Assembly (NCBI GenBank): GCA_963743035.1
Contig: CAVUOB010000001.1
Coordinates: 372,001 to 436,000 of the forward strand
Direction of reading: 5' to 3'
Length of the DNA stretch: 64,000 nt
Origin: PALSA-911 sp963743035
GTDB lineage: Bacteria; Pseudomonadota; Alphaproteobacteria; Acetobacterales; Acetobacteraceae
Part shown: positions 17,331 to 26,042 of the stretch, piece by piece
Position numbering within the stretch: the first letter of the stretch is position 1
Layout of the letters: each line of letters opens with the position of its first letter
The notes under the pieces: model-generated
Database searches by the model: none
Seen by the model: only the letters and a program-made list of their open reading frames with translations
Told to the model about the DNA's origin: nothing
Translations under genes and position numbers: made by a program

Positions 17331-18509
17331 ATGTCCCTGACCCGGCCCGCCGAGGCGGCCGATATCCTCTGGTTCCTGCCGACGCACGGGGATGGCCGGT
17401 ATCTCGGCTCCGATATCGGGGCGCGGCATGTGTCGCTGAACTATCTCAGCCAGATCGCCCGCGCGGCGGATGAGCTCGGGTATTTCGGCGTGCTGCTGCC
17501 CACCGGAAAGTCCTGCGAAGATTCCTGGGTCGTCGCATCCGCCATGGTGCCGCTGACGCAGCGGCTGCGCTTCCTGGTGGCTGTCCGGCCCGGCCTGTCG
17601 GAGCCATCGATGACGGCACGCATGGCGGCGACGCTGGACCGGCTGTCCAATGGCAGGCTGCTGATCAACGTCGTCGCCGGCGGGGACCTGGTCGAGCTGC
17701 GCGGCGACGGCGTGTGGCTGGACCACGCCGGGCGCTACGAGGCGACGGACGAGTACCTGACCGTCTGGCGGCGGATGATGGCCGGCGAGACGGTCGATTT
17801 CATCGGCAAGCATGTGCGGGTTCAGGGTGGCAAGCTGCTCTATCCGCCGGTACAGCAGCCCAGCCCGCCGCTATGGTTCGGCGGTTCCTCGCCGGCCGGG
17901 CAGAAGGCCGCGGCGGAACACATCGATGTCTATCTGACCTGGGGCGAACGGCCGGCGGATGTCGCGGCGAAGCTGGACGCGATGCGCCAGGCCGCGGCGG
18001 CGGCCGGCCGCACGGTCCGCTTCGGCATCCGCCTGCACGTGATCGTGCGCGAGCGGTCGGAGGACGCCTGGAAGGCGGCGGAAGACCTGATCCGCCATGT
18101 CGACGACACAGCGATCCAGGCGGCGCAGACGGCCTTCGCGCGCTTCAACTCCGTCGGCCAGCAGCGCATGTCGCAACTCCATGGCGGCCGGCGGGACAGG
18201 CTGGAGGTCAGCCCGAATCTCTGGGCCGGCGTCGGACTGGTGCGCGGCGGCGCGGGCACCGCGCTGGTCGGCAATCCGCAGGAAGTGGCCGACCGGATGA
18301 AGGAGTATATGGCGCTGGGCATCGAGGCGTTCATCCTGTCCGGCTACCCGCATCTGGAGGAATGCTACCGGTTCGCCGAGCTGGTGTTCCCGCTGCTGCG
18401 GCTGAAGGCGACCACCGGGAACGACCTCGGGCCGGCGCGCAACGCCGGGCCGTTCGGCGAAGTGATCGCCAATGTCGTGGCGCCGTCGCGGCTCAAAGCC
18501 GCGGGCTGA
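17331..18509 (+). CDS. ssuD: FMNH2-dependent alkanesulfonate monooxygenase SsuD
   Basis: A 392-residue luciferase-like enzyme that cleaves alkanesulfonates to sulfite and an aldehyde with FMNH2 and O2. It carries SsuD hallmarks: ILWFLPTHGDGRYLG, the active-region Cys62 in PTGKSCEDSW, VAVRPGLSEPSMTARMAATL, GRLLINVVAGGD, WLDHAGRYEATDEYL, PPLWFGGSSPAGQKAA and the flexible-loop region around GGRRDRLEVSPNLWAG. ATG 17331 has GAAGGAAG upstream. It is transcribed alone, divergent from dppB, and its end overlaps the convergent cysA by 17 bp. The flavin reductase SsuE that it needs is not seen in the window. Confidence 0.95.
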   Translation: MSLTRPAEAADILWFLPTHGDGRYLGSDIGARHVSLNYLSQIARAADELGYFGVLLPTGKSCEDSWVVASAMVPLTQRLRFLVAVRPGLSEPSMTARMAATLDRLSNGRLLINVVAGGDLVELRGDGVWLDHAGRYEATDEYLTVWRRMMAGETVDFIGKHVRVQGGKLLYPPVQQPSPPLWFGGSSPAGQKAAAEHIDVYLTWGERPADVAAKLDAMRQAAAAAGRTVRFGIRLHVIVRERSEDAWKAAEDLIRHVDDTAIQAAQTAFARFNSVGQQRMSQLHGGRRDRLEVSPNLWAGVGLVRGGAGTALVGNPQEVADRMKEYMALGIEAFILSGYPHLEECYRFAELVFPLLRLKATTGNDLGPARNAGPFGEVIANVVAPSRLKAAG

Positions 18510-19221
18510 CCAGCCGCCGGCCATCCGCCGGCGCAACGCCTCCGGGGGCGCGCAGGCCCGGGGACGCGTCGTCGGACAGGATCCGTCCCTTGTCGATCGT
18601 CAGGATCCGGTCCGCCAGGCTGTGCGCGTCGTCCCTGTCATGTGAAACGAATACGGTAGTCAGCCGCAGATCGTCGTGCAGCCGCCGCAGCGACTGGCGA
18701 AGCTCCTGGCGCACCTCGGGATCCAGCGCGCCGAACGGCTCGTCCAGCAGCAGGATGCGCGGTTCTATGGCCAGCGCGCGGGCCAGCGCCACGCGCTGAC
18801 GCTGCCCGCCGGAAAGTTGCGAGGGCAGGCGGGCACCCAGCCCCTCGAGCCGGATCATCGCCAGCAGCGCCTGTACCTTGGACCGGATCCCGGCCTCGGC
18901 GGGCCGCTCCCGCCTGGGCCGGACGCGCAGGCCGAAAGCGATGTTCTCGAACACCGTCATGTGCTCGAACAAGGCGTAGTGCTGGAACACGAAGCCGATC
19001 CTGCGGGCGCCCGGACTCAATGTCGTGGCGTCGCGGCCGTCGATCGCGATGCGGCCGGCATCGCCGCGTTCCAGCCCGGCCAGCAGCCGCAGCAGGGTGG
19101 TCTTCCCCGAACCGGACCGGCCGAGCAGGGCGGTGAAGCTGCCAGGTGCGAGATCGAGATCGAGGCGATCGATCACCAGGCTTGCCCCAAATGATTTGGA
19201 GACGGCGCGAAGACGTATCAT
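18493..19221 (-). CDS. cysA: sulfate/thiosulfate ABC transporter ATP-binding protein CysA (short form)
   Basis: This 242-residue ATPase drives sulfate uptake with CysT and CysW. Walker A is GRSGSGKTT, the Q-loop is FVFQHYALFEHMTVFENI (typical of CysA), the signature is LSGGQRQRVALARAL, Walker B is ILLLDEPFGALDPEVR and the H-loop is FVSHDRDDAHSLAD. Most CysA proteins are about 340-360 residues with a C-terminal TOBE domain; here the protein stops about 30 residues after the H-loop, so that domain is absent. ATG 19221 overlaps cysW by four bases. The 3' end overlaps ssuD by 17 bp on the opposite strand. Confidence 0.93.
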   Translation of the reverse strand: MIRLRAVSKSFGASLVIDRLDLDLAPGSFTALLGRSGSGKTTLLRLLAGLERGDAGRIAIDGRDATTLSPGARRIGFVFQHYALFEHMTVFENIAFGLRVRPRRERPAEAGIRSKVQALLAMIRLEGLGARLPSQLSGGQRQRVALARALAIEPRILLLDEPFGALDPEVRQELRQSLRRLHDDLRLTTVFVSHDRDDAHSLADRILTIDKGRILSDDASPGLRAPGGVAPADGRRLVSPRL

Positions 19222-20090
19222 GCGTTCACCCAGACGGCCCGCTGGCCGCGTTCAACAACGCGGCGCGCGCGCCATTCCACCAAAAGACGCAAACCGATCG
19301 TGGCGATGGCGAGCAGTGCCAGCAGCGCGGCCATCGCGAAGGCCGCAGGCAGGTTGTATTGGTTATACAGGATCTCGACGTGCAGCGGTATCGTGTTGGT
19401 CAGTCCGCGCACGTGGCCGGAAACCACCGATACGGCGCCGAATTCGCCCATCGCCCGCGCGTTGCAAAGCAGCACGCCGGACAGCAGCGCCCAGCGGATG
19501 CGCGGCAGCATGACGCGGCGAAACACCTGCCAGCCCGAAGCCCCCAGGGTCAGCGCGGCTTCCTCTCGCGATGCGCCCTTGGCCTGCATCAGCGGCATCA
19601 ATTGCCGCGCCACGAACGGCAGCGTCACGAACACGGTGGCGAGCACGATACCGGGCAGGGCGAAGACGATCCGGATGTCGTGCGCGGCCAGAAACGGCCC
19701 CGCCCAGCCCTGCCGGCCGAACAGCAGCACGAAGACCATCCCCGAAATCACCGGCGAAACCGCGAATGGCAGCTCGATCAGTCCGATCAGCAGCCAGCGT
19801 CCCGGAAAGCGGAAATGCACCAGGCACCAGGCGGCCGCCAACCCGAACACGGTGTTCACCGGCACCACGATGGCCGCCACGATCAAAGTGAGGCGGATCG
19901 CCGATTGCGCGTCCGCATCGCTCAACGCTTCCAGAAGGAACGACCTCCCCTTGGCGAACGCCTCGGCGAACACGATGGCAAGCGGCAGGATCAGCATCAC
20001 CAGCAGGATCGCGGCCATGGCGGCGAGCAGCGCCACGCGCACCCAGCCCGGCTCGCCGATGTCGCATGGCGCCGCTTCGGTTTCAACCAT
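19218..20090 (-). CDS. cysW: sulfate ABC transporter permease CysW
   Basis: A 290-residue inner-membrane permease with about six helices (for example VALLAAMAAILLVMLILPLA, LTLIVAAIVVPVNTVFGLAA and AFAMAALLALLAIATIGLRL). It has the EAA loop SREEAALTLGASGWQVFRRV and the CysW-type block RAMGEFGAVSVVSGHVRG, NTIPLHVEILYNQYN. It overlaps cysT at its start (8 bp) and cysA at its end (4 bp), showing tight coupling. It forms the sulfate channel with CysT. Confidence 0.95.
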   Translation of the reverse strand: MVETEAAPCDIGEPGWVRVALLAAMAAILLVMLILPLAIVFAEAFAKGRSFLLEALSDADAQSAIRLTLIVAAIVVPVNTVFGLAAAWCLVHFRFPGRWLLIGLIELPFAVSPVISGMVFVLLFGRQGWAGPFLAAHDIRIVFALPGIVLATVFVTLPFVARQLMPLMQAKGASREEAALTLGASGWQVFRRVMLPRIRWALLSGVLLCNARAMGEFGAVSVVSGHVRGLTNTIPLHVEILYNQYNLPAAFAMAALLALLAIATIGLRLLVEWRARRVVERGQRAVWVNA

Positions 20091-20910
20091 GGGCCAGGCT
20101 CGCGGCGGTCCGGCGCTGCAAGGCGCCCAGCGTCAGCAGCAGCGCCAGCGACAGCACCAGCATGGACGTGCCCAGCACCGCGGCGCCGGGATAGTCGAAC
20201 TGCTCGAGCTTGGAGACGATCAGCAGCGGCACGATCTCGGAGACCATCGGCCGGTTGCCGGCGATGAAGATGACCGAGCCGTACTCGCCGACGCCGCGCG
20301 CGAAGGCCAGCCCCATGCCGGTAAGCGCCGCCGGAAGCAGCGGCGGCAGGATCACGCGGCGGAAGATGGCCCAGGGCGAGGCGCCGAGGGTCAGCGCCGC
20401 CTCCTCGGCATCGCGGGAAAGCGCGGCCAGGACCGGTTGCACGCTGCGCACGACGAATGGCAGGCCGACGAAGGCGAGGGCGACGAAGATGCCGGCCGGG
20501 GTGAACGCCACGCGCACGCCAAGTCGCTCCAGGCCGGCGCCGAGCCAGCCGTCCTCGACATAGAGCGCGGTCAGCGCCACGCCGGCGACTGCGGTGGGCA
20601 GCGCGAAGGGCAGGTCGACCAGCGCATCGACGGCCCGGCGGGCGGGAAAGCGGTAGCGCGTCAGGCTCCAGGCCAGCAGCAGCCCCAGCGGCAGGTTCAC
20701 CAGCGCCGCCAGGGCCGAGGCGCCGAAACTGACGCGGAACGCCGCCAGGTTGCGCGGGTTGCCCAGCACCGCCAGCAGATCGGTCCCGCCCAGCGTGGCC
20801 GCCTTCGCGACCAACCCGGTCAGCGGCACCACCACGATCACCGCGAGGAAGGCCACGGTGATCGCGAAGGTGAGGGCGAAGCCCGGCATCACCGTGCCGC
20901 GTCGCATCAT
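20083..20910 (-). CDS. cysT: sulfate ABC transporter permease CysT (CysU)
   Basis: A 275-residue inner-membrane permease. It shows helices such as FAITVAFLAVIVVVPLTGLV, the segment DLPFALPTAVAGVALTALY characteristic of CysT, the EAA loop SRDAEEAALTLGASPWAIFR and ARGVGEYGSVIFIAGNRP. ATG 20910 overlaps the stop of sbp by four bases, and its end overlaps cysW by eight. It partners with CysW for sulfate or thiosulfate import. Confidence 0.95.
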   Translation of the reverse strand: MMRRGTVMPGFALTFAITVAFLAVIVVVPLTGLVAKAATLGGTDLLAVLGNPRNLAAFRVSFGASALAALVNLPLGLLLAWSLTRYRFPARRAVDALVDLPFALPTAVAGVALTALYVEDGWLGAGLERLGVRVAFTPAGIFVALAFVGLPFVVRSVQPVLAALSRDAEEAALTLGASPWAIFRRVILPPLLPAALTGMGLAFARGVGEYGSVIFIAGNRPMVSEIVPLLIVSKLEQFDYPGAAVLGTSMLVLSLALLLTLGALQRRTAASLAHG

Positions 20911-21917
20911 CTTGCCGGCTGATAGATCTGGTCGAAGATGCCGCCATCCTGGAAATGCTCGGCCTGCGCGCGGCGCCAGCCGCCGAACACGGCATCGACG
21001 GTAAAGGTCTTCACCTCCGGAAATTCCGCGGCGTGGCGTGCGGCCACGGCAGCGTCGAGCGGACGGTAGCCGTTCTTCGCGGCGATTTCCTGACCCTCCG
21101 GCGTGTAGAGAAAGCGCAGATAGGCATCCGCCAGGGCGCGCGTCCCGCGGCGATCGACCACCTTGTCCACGACGGCCACCACCGGCTCGGCCTTGATGGT
21201 GATGGAGGGCACCACGATCTCGAGCCGGTCACGGCCCAGTTCCTTCACCGCAAGCCGGGCGTCGTCTTCCCAGGCGATCAGCACATCGCCCTGGTTGCGC
21301 TGGGCGAAGGTGATCGTGGATCCGCGCGCGCCGCTGTCGAGCACCGGCACGTTCTGGTACAGCTTGGCGACGAAATCGCGCGCTTTTGCCGCGTCGCCGC
21401 CAGGCGCCTGCAGCGCGTAGCCCCAGGCCGCCAGATAGTTCCAGCGCGCGCCGCCGGATGTCTTGGGGTTCGGCGTGATCACCGATATGCCGGGCGTGAC
21501 CAGATCTGCCCAGTCGTGGATGGCTTTCGGATTGCCCTTGCGCACCACGAACAGGATCGTCGAGGTATAGGGCACCGAGCGGTTCGGCAGCTTTTCGCGC
21601 CAATCCTGCGCGATCAGACCGGACCGGTCGGCGATGGCGTCGATGTCCGATTGCAGCGCCAGCGTGACGACATCGGCCTCCAGCCCGTCGATCACCGCGC
21701 GCGCCTGCGCCCCCGAACCGCCATGCGACGCGCGCAAGGTCACCGCCTGGCCCGTGTTCTTCAGCCAGGCGGCGGCGAACGCCTTGTTCACGTCGGCGTA
21801 GAGCTCACGCGTCGGATCGTAGGAGACGTTGAGCAGCGAGGTTTCCGCATGGGCGGCGCGCGGCGCGGCATGGGAGAGATTGAAGATCAGGGCGGCGGCG
21901 AGCAGGATCCTGCGCAT
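20907..21917 (-). CDS. sbp: periplasmic sulfate-binding protein
   Basis: A 336-residue receptor that captures sulfate for CysTWA. The signal peptide is MRRILLAAALIFNLSHAAPR with likely cleavage after AHA. Mature features match Sbp/CysP: LLNVSYDPTRELYADVNKAF, HGGSGAQARAVIDGLEADVV, SVPYTSTILFVVRKGNPKAI, ITPNPKTSGGARWNYLAAWG and FAQRNQGDVLIAWEDDA. Start chosen at ATG 21915-21917, the first Met before the signal peptide; an upstream in-frame start would add unrelated residues. First gene of the cys permease operon, with an AT-rich control region at 22039-22069. Confidence 0.95.
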   Translation of the reverse strand: MRRILLAAALIFNLSHAAPRAAHAETSLLNVSYDPTRELYADVNKAFAAAWLKNTGQAVTLRASHGGSGAQARAVIDGLEADVVTLALQSDIDAIADRSGLIAQDWREKLPNRSVPYTSTILFVVRKGNPKAIHDWADLVTPGISVITPNPKTSGGARWNYLAAWGYALQAPGGDAAKARDFVAKLYQNVPVLDSGARGSTITFAQRNQGDVLIAWEDDARLAVKELGRDRLEIVVPSITIKAEPVVAVVDKVVDRRGTRALADAYLRFLYTPEGQEIAAKNGYRPLDAAVAARHAAEFPEVKTFTVDAVFGGWRRAQAEHFQDGGIFDQIYQPAR

Positions 21918-22556
21918 TGGATGGCTCCGGTTGTTGCGGCGTGAAACGCCAGCGGTCGGGGGCATGGCCGGCGGCGATGCACGTGCGTCTGGCATGCTGC
22001 GTTGAAAGCCCCGATGTTCAGCCGTGGAAGGTAGAACTTACATAACCACGTATGTCAATTATAAATTGATATAAAGAACGACACATATCGGTATTATGGA
22101 CTGGCGCGGCAGCGGGACGGTGATTTCGCCGGCGATCGGCGGCGGGGATCGAGACGTCAAAACCGCTCCTTGCACCTGCCTGGGGCACCTGTCCGGGCGA
22201 TCCGCGGACGACATGGGAGATATGACCCATCAGCCGGGGTCCCGGCGTCATCGGCTCTGGCCGGGCCCGCGCCCGGGCGCATCCTTGTCGTCCCGCTGCA
22301 GCGAACATGCCGTTCAAGCTTTTGAAATGGCGTCCATTATCCGGGAATTTGCGGCTCCGGCACTTCGGACGCCTACCCGGCTGCCAGGGCGCGGACAGGG
22401 CGGAGGCTTGCCGGCCTTCGCAATTCGCGCGTTTGCACATCAAAGATAAGGTGGAACCACCATTTACCCGCCATGGAACGTGGTCGTATAGATCTTACGC
22501 ATACCGGCGGGTCGTCCCGACGATCTCCCAGCCCTGTAACGGATCGTATTGCGCGC
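21918..22556. other. 639-bp divergent gap between sbp and cysH
   Basis: The left part (about 22030-22090) is AT-rich and holds probable operators (listed separately). The remainder, 22100-22556, is GC-rich; short open frames on both strands show no recognisable domain. No riboswitch or transposon end was identified. The leader of cysH must lie here. Confidence 0.5.
22039..22069. promoter_or_regulatory. operator-like inverted repeats upstream of sbp
   Basis: TACATAACCAC at 22039-22049 is identical to the motif at 17069-17079 upstream of dppB. It forms ACATA-N6-TATGT (22040-22055) and is followed by TCAATT-ATA-AATTGA (22055-22069). These lie in an AT-rich island 122 bp upstream of the sbp start. 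Probable sulfur-responsive regulator site; the regulator is not identified. Confidence 0.5.
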
Positions 22557-23339
22557 ATGAACGTCTCCTCCCCCCCGGCCGACGCGTCGCCCGAAGCCGT
22601 CGCCGAGGAAATCAACCGGAGCTTCGACGCGCTCGATCCGGTGGCCCGTCTCCGCCGGCTGCGCCAGGCTGTGCCGGGTGGGATCGTCTTCACCACCAGC
22701 TTCGGCCTGGAAGACCAGGCCCTGACGCATCTGCTCGTCCAATCCGGTATCGATGCCCGCTTCGTCACCCTCGATACCGGCCGCCTGTTCCCCGAAACCT
22801 ATGATGTCTGGGCCGCTACCGAAGCCCGTTACGCCATCCGCATAGAGGCCTTTTGTCCGGACGCCGCCGCGGTCGGGGCCTTCGTGGAGGCAGAGGGCAT
22901 CAACGGCTTCTACCGGTCCATCGAGGCGCGCAAATCCTGCTGCCACGCGCGCAAGATCCTGCCTCTGGCGCGCGCGCTGCACGGCGCCGCCGCCTGGATC
23001 ACCGGCCTGCGCGCGGACCAGTCCGAGCACCGCCAGGGCATGGCCTTCGTGACGCACGACGCATCGCGCAACCTGATCAAGGCCAATCCGCTGTTCGACT
23101 GGTCGCGCGACCGCGTGGCGGCATTCGTCGCGGGGGAGGGCATTCCCGCCAATCCCCTGCACGCGCGCGGCTTCCTCTCGATCGGCTGCGCCCCCTGCAC
23201 GCGGGCGCTCCATCCAGGCGAGCCGGAACGCGCCGGGCGGTGGTGGTGGGAAGCCGAAACCGGCAAGGAATGCGGGCTGCACGTCACGCCGGACGGCCGG
23301 CTGGTATCCGCCCGGGCACAGGAGACGCAACCGCGGTGA
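22557..23339 (+). CDS. cysH: assimilatory adenylylsulfate (APS) reductase CysH
   Basis: A 260-residue cytoplasmic enzyme reducing APS to sulfite. The PP-loop-type region FTTSFGLEDQALTHLL and TLDTGRLFPETYDV are present. Both Cys pairs that bind a [4Fe-4S] cluster are seen, Cys128-Cys129 in KSCCHARK and Cys211/Cys214 in GCAPCTR, so it is an APS rather than a PAPS reductase. ITGLRADQSEHRQ is also diagnostic. Start at ATG 22557 is tentative since no strong ribosome site is visible; an alternative ATG lies at 22473. The stop overlaps the GTG start of cysD. Confidence 0.94.
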   Translation: MNVSSPPADASPEAVAEEINRSFDALDPVARLRRLRQAVPGGIVFTTSFGLEDQALTHLLVQSGIDARFVTLDTGRLFPETYDVWAATEARYAIRIEAFCPDAAAVGAFVEAEGINGFYRSIEARKSCCHARKILPLARALHGAAAWITGLRADQSEHRQGMAFVTHDASRNLIKANPLFDWSRDRVAAFVAGEGIPANPLHARGFLSIGCAPCTRALHPGEPERAGRWWWEAETGKECGLHVTPDGRLVSARAQETQPR

Positions 23340-24238
23340 TCGGCCTCACGCATCTGCAACGCCTGGAAGCCGAAAGCATCCACATCTTCCGCGAGGTCGT
23401 CGCCACCTGCGACAATCCGGTGCTGCTCTATTCCATCGGCAAGGACTCCGCCGTCCTGCTGCACCTCGCCATCAAGGCCTTCCACCCGGCGCCGCTGCCT
23501 TTCCCGCTGCTGCACGTGGATACCACCTGGAAATTCCGCGAAATGATCGCGTTCCGCGACCGGCGTGCCGCCGAACTGGGCGTGCGCCTGATCGTGCATG
23601 TCAACCAGGCCGGGCTGAAGGCCGGGATCAACCCGTTCCTGTCCGGCTCGCGCCTGCATACCGACGTCATGAAGACCCAGGGCCTGAAGCAGGCGCTCGA
23701 TGGGCATAAATTCGACGCGGCCTTCGGCGGCGCCCGGCGCGACGAGGAAAAATCCCGCGCCAAGGAACGCGTCTTCTCGCTTCGCTCCGCCCAGCATCAC
23801 TGGGATCCGAAGAGCCAGCGGCCCGAGCCTTGGCACCTCTACAACACCAGCAAGCGGCCCGGCGAGAGTTTCCGGGTGTTTCCGCTGTCGAACTGGACCG
23901 AGGCGGATGTCTGGGACTACATCGCCCAGGAGAACATCCCCGTGGTGCCGCTGTATTTCGCCGCACCCCGGCCCGTGGTCGAACGCGACGGCGCGCTGAT
24001 CATGCGCGACGACGCCCGCATGGTCCTGCGTCCCGGAGAGGTGGTGCAGACCCGCATGGTCCGCTTCCGCACCCTCGGCTGCTACCCGCTGACGGCAGCG
24101 GTGGAAAGCCAGGCTGCCACGCTGCCCGAAATCATCGCGGAGATGCGCTCTTCCCGAAGTTCCGAACGGCAGGGCCGCATCATCGACCATGACGGCGCCG
24201 GCTCGATGGAACAGAAGAAGCAGGAGGGCTATTTCTGA
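23336..24238 (+). CDS. cysD: sulfate adenylyltransferase subunit 2 CysD
   Basis: The 300-residue catalytic subunit of ATP sulfurylase, making APS from ATP and sulfate together with the GTPase CysN. Features are the PP-loop LLYSIGKDSAVLLHL, LHVDTTWKFREMIAFRD, AAFGGARRDEEKSRAKERVF, FPLSNWTEADVWDYI and the C-terminal EKKQEGYF-like end (KKQEGYF). Start at GTG 23336-23338 overlaps the TGA of cysH (GTGA), and the TGA at 24236-24238 overlaps ATG of cysN. Feeds APS directly to CysH. Confidence 0.96.
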   Translation: MIGLTHLQRLEAESIHIFREVVATCDNPVLLYSIGKDSAVLLHLAIKAFHPAPLPFPLLHVDTTWKFREMIAFRDRRAAELGVRLIVHVNQAGLKAGINPFLSGSRLHTDVMKTQGLKQALDGHKFDAAFGGARRDEEKSRAKERVFSLRSAQHHWDPKSQRPEPWHLYNTSKRPGESFRVFPLSNWTEADVWDYIAQENIPVVPLYFAAPRPVVERDGALIMRDDARMVLRPGEVVQTRMVRFRTLGCYPLTAAVESQAATLPEIIAEMRSSRSSERQGRIIDHDGAGSMEQKKQEGYF

Positions 24239-25846
24239 TGAGTGCCGCACTCGCCCGCGCCGTCACGAGGGAGGCCGAGCCCGATCCCGCGCCAGGCCTT
24301 CCCGCCGCGCGCACGCTGCTGCGCTTCCTGACCTGCGGCTCGGTCGATGACGGCAAATCTACCCTGATCGGCCGGCTGCTCTACGATTCCAACGCGGTGC
24401 TCGACGACCAGCTGGCCGCGCTCGACCGGGATTCGCGCAAATTCGGCACCCAGGGCGAGGAGCTCGACCTGGCGCTGCTGGTCGACGGCCTGTCGGCGGA
24501 GCGCGAACAGGGCATCACCATCGATGTCGCCTACCGCTACTTCTCCACCTCAAGGCGCTCCTTCATCGTCGCCGATACGCCAGGGCATGAGCAGTACACC
24601 CGCAACATGGCCACCGGCGCCTCCACCGCGGAACTGGCGATCATCCTGGTGGACGCCACCAAGGGATTGCTGGCGCAGACAAGGCGGCATTCCTACATCG
24701 CCTCCATGCTGGGCGTACGGCACGTCGTGCTGGCGGTCAACAAGATGGACCTGGTCGGCTCCGATCCGGCCATCTTCGCGGATATCGTCGCATCCTACCG
24801 CCAAGCCGCCAGAGGGCTCGATTTCCTCTCGGTCGTCTGTATTCCGATTTGCGCCCGGCATGGCGACAACGTCGCCACGCGCTCCCCGCGCATGCCCTGG
24901 TACGACGGTCCGGTCCTGCTCGACTATCTGGAGACGGTATCGGTCGTATCCATCGATACCGATGTCGTACCGTTCCGCTTCCCGGTGCAATGGGTCAATC
25001 GTCCGAACCGGAATTTTCGCGGCTATGCCGGCATGGTCACCAGCGGCACGATCGCCGCCGGCGACGCCGTCGCGGTGCTGCCCGGCGGCCAGCGCAGCCG
25101 GATCGCGCGGATCGTCACCGCCGATGGCGACCTGGAACGGGCGATCGCCGGCCAGTCGGTCACCCTGACGTTCACCGACGAAATCGACGTCTCCCGCGGG
25201 GACGTGATCGTGCGCGCGGATGATGCTCTGCGAGCGGAGCGCCAGGTCACGGCCCGCCTGCTCTGGATGGCGGAGGAGCCGCTGACCGCTTCGGGCCAGT
25301 ACCCGGGTCAGGCTGGGAACCGCGAGCGCGAATGCGAGTCTCGGCAGGCTGCATCATGCCATCGACATCCACAGCTACGCCGCCAGGCCGGCGGATACCC
25401 TGCGGGTGAACGAAATCGGCGTCGCCCGGATAGATTTCGACCGCCCGCTGGTCGTCGCCGACTATGCCCGCGACCGGGAACTCGGCGGCTTCATCCTGAT
25501 CGACCGGATCAGCGACCAGACCGTCGCGATCGGCCTGGTGGACACCATCGCCCCGCCGCCGGACACGGCGTCCGGCGTTCTCGTTCGCCTCAACCACGAA
25601 TTCCTGCACCGGCTGGGCGCAAGCGGATCTCAGCGGCGCCGGAACCTCTACAGGGCCCTGGCGCGCGAGGCCGGCGAACAACTGGTGCCGTGGGTCTTGA
25701 TCCTTCTGCTCGCCGGCAGCGTCACGCTCGCCTGCACGATCTCCGTGGCCTCGATCGTCTGCCGCCCCGTGATCCGTTGCCTGTTGGACGCCGTCTGGCG
25801 CCATGCACCGCGCGCCAATCCGGAGCCGGAGACCGGCGCCAGGTAG
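24238..25846 (+). pseudogene. cysN: sulfate adenylyltransferase subunit 1 CysN with C-terminal membrane extension, frameshifted
   Basis: The first 355 codons are a normal CysN GTPase: CGSVDDGKSTLIGRLLYD (P-loop), ADTPGHEQYTRNMATGAS, AVNKMD and the beta-barrel domain. At TACCCGGG (25300-25307) one extra C in a CCC run breaks the frame after LTASGQY. Dropping it continues VRLGTASANASLGRLHHAID, the RVNEIGVARIDFDRPL strand and GGFILIDRIS, to TAG 25844-25846, 535 residues in total. There is no fused APS kinase; instead residues about 465-520 (RRRNLYRALAREAGEQLV, one or two membrane helices, LLDAVW) resemble the small membrane domain DUF2061. As sequenced, the frameshifted tail would be nonsense, so ATP sulfurylase would lack a full regulatory subunit. 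Confidence 0.88.
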
Positions 25847-26042
25847 GTTGTTCCCTTAGGCTGCCTCGAACCCGGATTGTCCAGCCGGGCCGGTCGGCAA
25901 CTGAAGGCCTTGACTTGCCGACCGCCCCGGCAAGTGGCTTGGGATCGAAGCAAGCCGGAGATGGGCAGACCTTGGCCTTGCCTGATCCCCGCAGCCACTC
26001 CGGCCGGGCGGACGCCAGCACAATCAACGATCAGACAGGCAG

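Noticed and set aside
21918..22556. Riboswitch or attenuator upstream of cysH
   Set aside because: No SAM-, cobalamin- or T-box-like core could be recognised by eye, and no leader peptide rich in Cys or Met was seen.
25560..25846. CysC (APS kinase) domain fused to CysN
   Set aside because: No GLSGAGKS-type P-loop or kinase motif is present after the CysN part; the tail is a short hydrophobic segment.
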